The notes beneath the pieces were generated by a model, which was not told the DNA's origin, ran no database searches, and saw only the letters and a list, made by a program, of their open reading frames with translations. Of a DNA stretch of 9,993 nt, positions 6,594 through 9,993 are shown one piece after another. The translations under genes and the position numbers were made by a program. Where the stretch lies: assembly GCA_964626415.1 (NCBI GenBank), contig CAZVFH010000027.1, forward strand, positions 1-9,993. The letters are read 5' to 3'. Each line of letters opens with the position of its first letter. Within the stretch, counting starts at the first letter, position 1. This DNA is from CAZVFH01 sp964626415. Its GTDB lineage: Bacteria; Patescibacteriota; UBA1384; XYA2-FULL-43-10; CAINNR01.

Positions 6594-7184
6594 ATGAAAA
6601 TAGAGAGAAGAAAGGATGCGGGTTTTGCTCTGGGAAGCTTTATTTTAGAATTTGTCCAATCAATTGTGTTGGCCTTGTCGGTTTTTGTGATTATTTATTT
6701 GTTTGTGGCCCAACCAAACGAGGTTAACGGTACTTCGATGGTGCCGAATTTTGAAGATAGAGAATATTTGTTGACCGATAAACTTAGTTATCGGTTTGGA
6801 GAGCCAAAAAGAGGCGACGTGGTGGTGTTTAAAGCCCCACCAAGCGAGCCTTGCTCTGAAGATGAGTGTGAATATATTAAAAGAATCATCGGCCTGCCCG
6901 GCGATCGGGTGAAAGTGATGGGAGGCAAGGTTTATGTTAACGGCGAAAAATTAGATCAATATTTTTTGCCGGAGGATCTTGTGACACAGCCTGGGGCTTA
7001 TAGTTTAGAGGGAGTAGAAAAGTTAGTGCCAATGGGTTATTATCTTTGTTTTGGGGACAATAGGTCTCATTCGCGTGACGGGCGTGAGTTTGGTCCGGTG
7101 TCGCGGGATTCGATTATAGGTAAAGCTTTTTTTAAGTATTGGCCGGTAAGTTCGCTTGGTTTGGTGACAAAGGTGACTCTTTAG
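6594..7184 (+). CDS. lepB: Signal peptidase I
   Basis: Cuts signal peptides from exported proteins at the outer face of the membrane; the lipase and probably the L,D-transpeptidase in this window would be substrates. The 196 residues have one N-terminal membrane segment (about 16-39). GTSMVP follows with catalytic S48, then YIKRIIGLPGD with general base K96. GDNRSHSRDGREFGPV is the C-terminal conserved box. These are all the serine-lysine protease motifs of family S26. Two cysteines, C87 and C92, lie just before the catalytic Lys in the exported domain and could form a disulphide. AGAGAGG at 6574-6580 lies 13 nt before the ATG and is the only purine-rich Shine-Dalgarno-like stretch in the window, but the spacing is long. 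The stop overlaps that of parB by 4 bp, tail to tail. Confidence 0.96.
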   Translation: MKIERRKDAGFALGSFILEFVQSIVLALSVFVIIYLFVAQPNEVNGTSMVPNFEDREYLLTDKLSYRFGEPKRGDVVVFKAPPSEPCSEDECEYIKRIIGLPGDRVKVMGGKVYVNGEKLDQYFLPEDLVTQPGAYSLEGVEKLVPMGYYLCFGDNRSHSRDGREFGPVSRDSIIGKAFFKYWPVSSLGLVTKVTL

Positions 7185-8032
7185 CTTTCCTTTTGATCGG
7201 CTTTCATGGCTTGGCCGCAGATTTTTTGGTAAAGAGTTTGAATATTTTCAAATCTTTGTTCGACCGGGCCCTTGAATTGGATGACAACTCGGGTAACGGT
7301 GGTGGTTTGGGAGATCTTGATGCTGTTTTGAGTGCCGGTAAAGTTTGACTGAAGGTCAGTGCCAATATCATCGAATTTGGATTTTAGGAATTGTGGCAGA
7401 TTTTCTTTGGTGATGGGAACTTCGCCTTCTTCAATTTTTTTCTTCATGCGGCGGGCGATTTCTTCGGCACGGCGAACAGAAGCTTTTTCTTTCAAGACAA
7501 TTTTGTAGGCTTCGATGGTTAGGCGGGTGTCGCCAATGCTAACTAAAGCTCGGGCGTGGCCTTCGCTGATAAGGCCCGATAAAAGACCGTCTTTGAGAGC
7601 GTCTGGCAAGGTTAATAGTTTTAGGGCGTTGATGACATAGGGAATACTTTTGCTGATCTTTTTGCTGATTTGGTGGTTGTCGAAGCCGAATTCTTCTTTT
7701 AGACGAAGAAAAGCCCTGGCTCTTTCGATGGGGTTTAAGTCTTTTCGTTGGATGTTTTCGACAATGGCCATTTCCAACATTTGTTGAGGGGTGGTTTCTT
7801 TGATGATGGCGGGGACATACTCTAGTTTGGCAATGCGGGCGGCTCGCCAACGGCGTTCACCGGCAATAATCTGGTAGCCGGCGGGGGTTTTAGCGACGAT
7901 TAAAGGTTCTAAAATACCGTGTTCTTTGATGGAGTCGACCAGTTCTGCAATTGATTCGGGATTGATGACTCCACGGGGTTGTAAGGGATTTGGTTCGAGC
8001 TGATTGGTGGCAATTTGGGTAACCGCTTTCAT
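7181..8032 (-). CDS. parB: Chromosome-partitioning protein ParB
   Basis: DNA-binding CTPase clamp that loads at parS sites and works with ParA and SMC to separate chromosomes. The 283 residues carry the N-terminal box QLEPNPLQPR (11-20), the CTP-binding GERRWRA (58-64), and the ENIQR motif (92-96). A central helix-turn-helix follows (about 115-145, around HQISKKISKSIPYV). SEGHARAL lies next in the DNA-binding region, and a divergent C-terminal dimerisation part ends the protein. The length is normal for chromosomal ParB. No parA neighbour and no parS palindrome are in the window. It starts 49 bp after rpmA in the same direction, so it may be expressed by read-through from the ribosomal-protein genes. 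The ATG lacks a Shine-Dalgarno sequence. Confidence 0.95.
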   Translation of the reverse strand: MKAVTQIATNQLEPNPLQPRGVINPESIAELVDSIKEHGILEPLIVAKTPAGYQIIAGERRWRAARIAKLEYVPAIIKETTPQQMLEMAIVENIQRKDLNPIERARAFLRLKEEFGFDNHQISKKISKSIPYVINALKLLTLPDALKDGLLSGLISEGHARALVSIGDTRLTIEAYKIVLKEKASVRRAEEIARRMKKKIEEGEVPITKENLPQFLKSKFDDIGTDLQSNFTGTQNSIKISQTTTVTRVVIQFKGPVEQRFENIQTLYQKICGQAMKADQKES

Positions 8033-8071
8033 GGAATAAGAATACTATGAAAACGCTTGTGAAAAAAGAGG

Positions 8072-8100
8072 AAAAAAACTATCAGAGGGTATCAGTTTTT
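8072..8100 (-). terminator. Weak terminator-like hairpin at the end of rpmA
   Basis: On the minus strand AAAAACT pairs with AGTTTTT, extended by G-U, one mismatch, U-G and A-U, around a CCCTC loop. A run of seven T follows. The stem uses the last codons and stop of rpmA. It is AT-rich and thus unstable; it may only reduce read-through into parB. Confidence 0.3.
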
Positions 8101-8387
8101 GGCAGGCCTGCCTGTCCACTTGGGCGGGTAAATTGGTGGGCAGGGATGACGGAAATCATCTTTTTGTCCAGTTTTTTGAAGAATTTTACGATTCCCGGTC
8201 TGACGGAGTAGAGAGTAAAATCTTTACCTTGTTTAACGCCTGATCCGGCATGAAATTTTGAACCGATCTGACGGACGATAATTTGGCCGGTTTTGACGAC
8301 TTGACCACCAAAAAGTTTAACACCTCTTCTTTTGCCGGGGCGAACACTTTTTTGATTGGTTTTTCCTTGTGATTTTGTATGAGCCAT
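8082..8387 (-). CDS. rpmA: 50S ribosomal protein L27 (bL27)
   Basis: Part of the large ribosomal subunit; its N-terminal tail reaches toward the peptidyl-transferase centre. The protein starts MAHTKSQG, close to the usual MAHKKGxG, so there is no cleavable Firmicutes-type extension. GVKLFGGQVVKTGQIIVRQIGSKFHAG matches the core of the family, in pieces FGGQ, IIVRQ and KFHAG. The core ends near residue 83 (ISVIPA). A further 18 residues (HQFTRPSGQAGLPKTDTL) are beyond the usual ~85-residue length. They are encoded partly by a GC-rich palindrome. The gene follows rplU by 28 bp, the order found in most bacteria, and both are likely in one transcript. There is no Shine-Dalgarno sequence; the leader before the ATG is an AT-rich heptad repeat. 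Confidence 0.97.
   Translation of the reverse strand: MAHTKSQGKTNQKSVRPGKRRGVKLFGGQVVKTGQIIVRQIGSKFHAGSGVKQGKDFTLYSVRPGIVKFFKKLDKKMISVIPAHQFTRPSGQAGLPKTDTL
8101..8112. repeat. GC-rich palindrome inside the 3' end of rpmA
   Basis: GGCAGGCCTGCC is a perfect 12-bp palindrome, and 10 of its 12 bases are G or C. A further GGCAGG at 8139-8144 can pair with CCTGCC at 8107-8112, so a larger hairpin is possible. It lies in the DNA encoding the extra C-terminal tail of L27 and directly abuts the terminator-like hairpin. It resembles a repetitive-element palindrome rather than ribosomal protein coding sequence. Confidence 0.6.
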
Positions 8388-8395
8388 ACTTTGAT

Positions 8396-8430
8396 TAAAT
8401 TCTAAACTCTAAATTCTAAACACTAAACAC
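8396..8430. repeat. Tandem heptad repeat TAAANNC, five units
   Basis: Five 7-bp units follow without a gap on the plus strand: TAAATTC, TAAACTC, TAAATTC, TAAACAC, TAAACAC. Every unit fits TAAA[TC][TA]C. The array covers most of the rplU-rpmA gap and extends into rplU, supplying its last codons and stop (8416-8418). On the coding strand the units read G[AT][AG]TTTA. No other copy was found in this window. Confidence 0.85.
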
Positions 8431-8781
8431 TTGTTTTTTGGGTTTAGAAGTAGATTTTGTAGCCGGCTTAATGGATATTTTGGTGATTTTAATGTCGGTA
8501 AGTTGAGGGCGGAAACCTTGGGTTTTGCGGTAACGGGATTTAGCTTTGTATTTGAAAACACTAAGTTTTTTACCTTTATAATTTTTGACAATTTCAAAGT
8601 TGACTTGGGCGTTTTCTAAAAAAGGTTTGCCGATTTTGATGTCTTTGCCATCAACATAGAGAAGAATATTGGCAGTAGAGTCGACCTCTTTCTCTTTTTT
8701 GCCAAGTTTGTCGACGGTGATAACCTGATTTTCCTCGACTTGATATTGGTGGCCGGAAAGGGCAATAACAGCATATTTCAT
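8416..8781 (-). CDS. rplU: 50S ribosomal protein L21 (bL21)
   Basis: Large-subunit protein that binds 23S rRNA. The 121 residues begin MKYAVIALSGHQYQV, matching the usual YAVIxTGGKQYxV. DIKIGKPFLENAQV (about 49-62) and KKLSVFKYKAKSRYRKTQGFRPQ are family hallmarks, seen in parts as IGKPF, FKYKAK and GFRPQ; the common GHRQ reads GFRPQ. The core ends near TKISI. A basic tail of about 17 residues follows (KPATKSTSKPKKQVFSV), and its last five codons fall inside the TAAANNC heptad repeat. An extended -10 box lies 8 nt before the ATG, so the mRNA is probably leaderless or nearly so. The gene heads the rplU-rpmA pair. Confidence 0.96.
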   Translation of the reverse strand: MKYAVIALSGHQYQVEENQVITVDKLGKKEKEVDSTANILLYVDGKDIKIGKPFLENAQVNFEIVKNYKGKKLSVFKYKAKSRYRKTQGFRPQLTDIKITKISIKPATKSTSKPKKQVFSV

Positions 8782-8789
8782 ACTCGAGG

Positions 8790-8798
8790 ATTATATCA
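8790..8798 (-). promoter_or_regulatory. Extended -10 promoter of rplU-rpmA
   Basis: The minus strand reads TGATATAAT, the same 9-mer that precedes tRNA-Val. It ends 8 nt before the rplU ATG at 8781. The TGA of this box is also the stop codon of rodA (8796-8798), so the ribosomal-protein promoter overlaps the end of the upstream gene. No -35 box is clear. Confidence 0.6.
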
Positions 8799-9800
8799 TA
8801 AGGAATAGATGATGCCTAAGGAAAAAAGTAGAGAAATGACGGAGCTGCCGCCGACAGAAACAAAGGGCAGGGGGATGCCGGTGACGGGCAAAAGGCCTAA
8901 GTTCATACCGATGTTGATGAAAGCCTGCAGCCAGATTTGAATGGTAATGCCCAGGGTAAAAAGTTGTTGGGCTAAATTCGTTTGAGAAAAGGCTTTTTTT
9001 AATAAAGTTTTTAAGAGAAGAAAATAGGCAAAGAGAATTAAACCGGCGCCAACGAGGCCCAATTCTTCAGTGATGGCGGCAAAAATGAAATCGGTGTGTT
9101 TTTCGGGTAAGAAAAGTAGTCGACCCTGACTGCCTTTTTTGTAGCCTTTACCAAAAATACCGCCGGAGCCAATGGCAATTTTTGATTGAATGACGTGGTA
9201 ACCCTGACCAAGGGGATCATATTCGGGCCGGAGGAAAGTAATTATTCGTTTTTGTTGGTAGGGTAAGAGGACTTTATTCCAAATCAGAGGGGAAGCTAGA
9301 CTAAGAATCAGAAGAGAAATAAGGCTGATTTTTAACAGTTTTTGATAATGAATCAGAAGAGGGCTGATTAAGAAAAGAACGGAAATGGAACTGCCCAAAT
9401 CGGGTTGAAGAGAAATGATTAAAACGGGTAGAAAATGAAGTAGTTGGGAGATAAGGGTTTGACTGTTGGCCAAAAAAAGCATTAAGCCGGGTTTGACGAT
9501 TTCTGAAGGTTGAAAAGAAATAAAACCCAAATTCAGCCAGCGTTGAGAACCGCGGGTGCTGTCGCCGAAAAAAATGGGCAAAAGAAGGAGGAGACAGGAA
9601 AGAATAAAAATGTGCCATTTGACCGGAGCCAGTTGGGAAACGGTGAATTGACGACCAAGAAAAAAGAGGATGATGCCGACAATCCAAGAAATTAGCTGTT
9701 TATTTAAAAGTTGAGGAGCGACAGAACTGATGGCCAGAAGATTGAGGGAAAGAAGAATAAGAAGGCTGATAGCAACAGGCAGCCAATTTTTGTTAAACAC
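8796..9800 (-). CDS. rodA: Rod-shape peptidoglycan glycosyltransferase RodA (SEDS family)
   Basis: Integral membrane enzyme that polymerises lipid II into glycan strands for cell elongation, normally with a class B penicillin-binding protein. The 334 residues, slightly below the usual ~370, are dominated by about ten hydrophobic segments. LPEKHTDFIFAAITEELG (231-248) includes D237, the conserved aspartate essential in SEDS enzymes. NIGMNLGLLPVTGIPLPFVS followed by GGSS is the C-terminal signature. GQGYHVIQSKIAIGSGG and GKGYKKGSQ precede it as in RodA. RodA rather than FtsW is favoured by these loops and the lack of division genes, but FtsW is not excluded. The start is GTG at 9800, 8 bp after the ileS stop, with no Shine-Dalgarno sequence, suggesting coupling to ileS. 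The TGA stop lies inside the rplU promoter. Confidence 0.92.
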   Translation of the reverse strand: MFNKNWLPVAISLLILLSLNLLAISSVAPQLLNKQLISWIVGIILFFLGRQFTVSQLAPVKWHIFILSCLLLLLPIFFGDSTRGSQRWLNLGFISFQPSEIVKPGLMLFLANSQTLISQLLHFLPVLIISLQPDLGSSISVLFLISPLLIHYQKLLKISLISLLILSLASPLIWNKVLLPYQQKRIITFLRPEYDPLGQGYHVIQSKIAIGSGGIFGKGYKKGSQGRLLFLPEKHTDFIFAAITEELGLVGAGLILFAYFLLLKTLLKKAFSQTNLAQQLFTLGITIQIWLQAFINIGMNLGLLPVTGIPLPFVSVGGSSVISLLFSLGIIYSL

Positions 9801-9808
9801 AGTTTAGT

Positions 9809-9993
9809 TTATACCGATATTTTTTCAATTTTAAGTTTTTTGCCTTTTTGGATATTGACGGCCAGGGTTTTTTGTAAAATTTGTTTTTCAAAATTTTTAG
9901 GCCAGTTAGGAGCGAGAATTTTGATTTTGTCGCTTAATTTTAAGCCTTGTTTTTGGCGTAAGGTTTGAATGTTTCTGACTAAAAGCCGGGCAT
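9809..9993 (-). CDS. ileS: Isoleucyl-tRNA synthetase, C-terminal end (cut by window edge)
   Basis: The last 61 codons of a gene that enters from the right edge. ARLLVRNIQTLRQKQGLKLSDKIKI matches the C-terminal region of IleRS in two pieces: the helix ARxLVRxIQxLRK and the following GLKxSDRI turn. There this region links the anticodon-binding part to a small terminal domain. A basic tail ending KKLKIEKISV follows. IleRS charges tRNA-Ile with isoleucine in the cytosol. Valyl- and leucyl-tRNA synthetases are related, but this motif fits IleRS best. It ends 8 bp before rodA in the same direction, and the two are probably co-transcribed. Confidence 0.75.
   Translation of the reverse strand, partial: ARLLVRNIQTLRQKQGLKLSDKIKILAPNWPKNFEKQILQKTLAVNIQKGKKLKIEKISV

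Noticed and set aside
7181..8081. parS site near parB
   Set aside because: I looked for TGTTTCACGTGAAACA-like palindromes and saw none in the window.
8396..8430. CRISPR array or telomere-like end
   Set aside because: The units are 7 bp and directly joined with no spacers, and lie between two ribosomal-protein genes, so neither fits.
8082..8798. Recoding of TGA as glycine, as in some candidate phyla
   Set aside because: TGA ends both rodA and rpmA where the proteins should end, so the standard code explains the data.
9711..9968. 85-codon open frame on the plus strand at the right end
   Set aside because: It runs antisense through the end of ileS and the start of rodA, both supported by conserved motifs.

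Overview
The window is about 10 kb of a compact, AT-rich bacterial chromosome. Its style fits the Candidate Phyla Radiation (Patescibacteria), possibly the Microgenomates side. This placement is inferred from gene content and layout, not proven. The signs are intergenic gaps of 0 to about 50 bp outside the tRNA locus, almost no Shine-Dalgarno sequences, promoter -10 boxes a few bases before start codons, and divergent versions of core proteins. TGA ends rodA and rpmA at the expected lengths, so the standard bacterial code applies and TGA is not recoded. No stretch above 300 bp lacks a gene. The longest non-coding part is 6331-6593, and it holds the tRNA locus.

Layout. (1) 1-1262, minus strand: the end of a surface-glycan cluster, with a GT4 glycosyltransferase overlapping the start of a GT2 enzyme that is cut by the window edge. 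This block is far more AT-rich than the rest. (2) 1303-3666, plus: a large secreted lipase-like protein with a lectin-like N-terminal domain and an LCAT-type alpha/beta-hydrolase. (3) 3668-4327, minus: a secreted L,D-transpeptidase of the cell wall. (4) 4349-5653, plus: glucose-6-phosphate dehydrogenase, sharing a tiny divergent promoter with the L,D-transpeptidase. (5) 5650-6330, minus: an unrecognised protein with a possible JAB/JAMM metal-binding motif. (6) 6365-6520, minus: tRNA-Val(CAC), followed by a 60-bp GC-rich spacer and a second copy of the tRNA 3' end. (7) 6594-7184, plus: signal peptidase I. (8) 7181-9993, minus: ileS (3' end) - rodA - rplU - rpmA - parB, a housekeeping block for translation, cell shape and chromosome segregation.

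How it fits together: much of the window serves the cell envelope. RodA polymerises glycan strands, the L,D-transpeptidase crosslinks or anchors, LepB processes exported proteins such as the lipase and probably the transpeptidase, and the glycosyltransferases decorate the surface. All three convergent gene pairs meet with a 4-bp overlap or a 1-bp gap.

I found no complete undescribed system. The most interesting signals are: the duplicated tRNA-Val 3' end around GC-rich DNA; a five-unit heptad repeat (TAAANNC) that contains the end of rplU; a GC-rich palindrome inside an rpmA extension; repeated -10 boxes exactly 8 nt before a tRNA end and two start codons; and the JAMM-like orphan protein.
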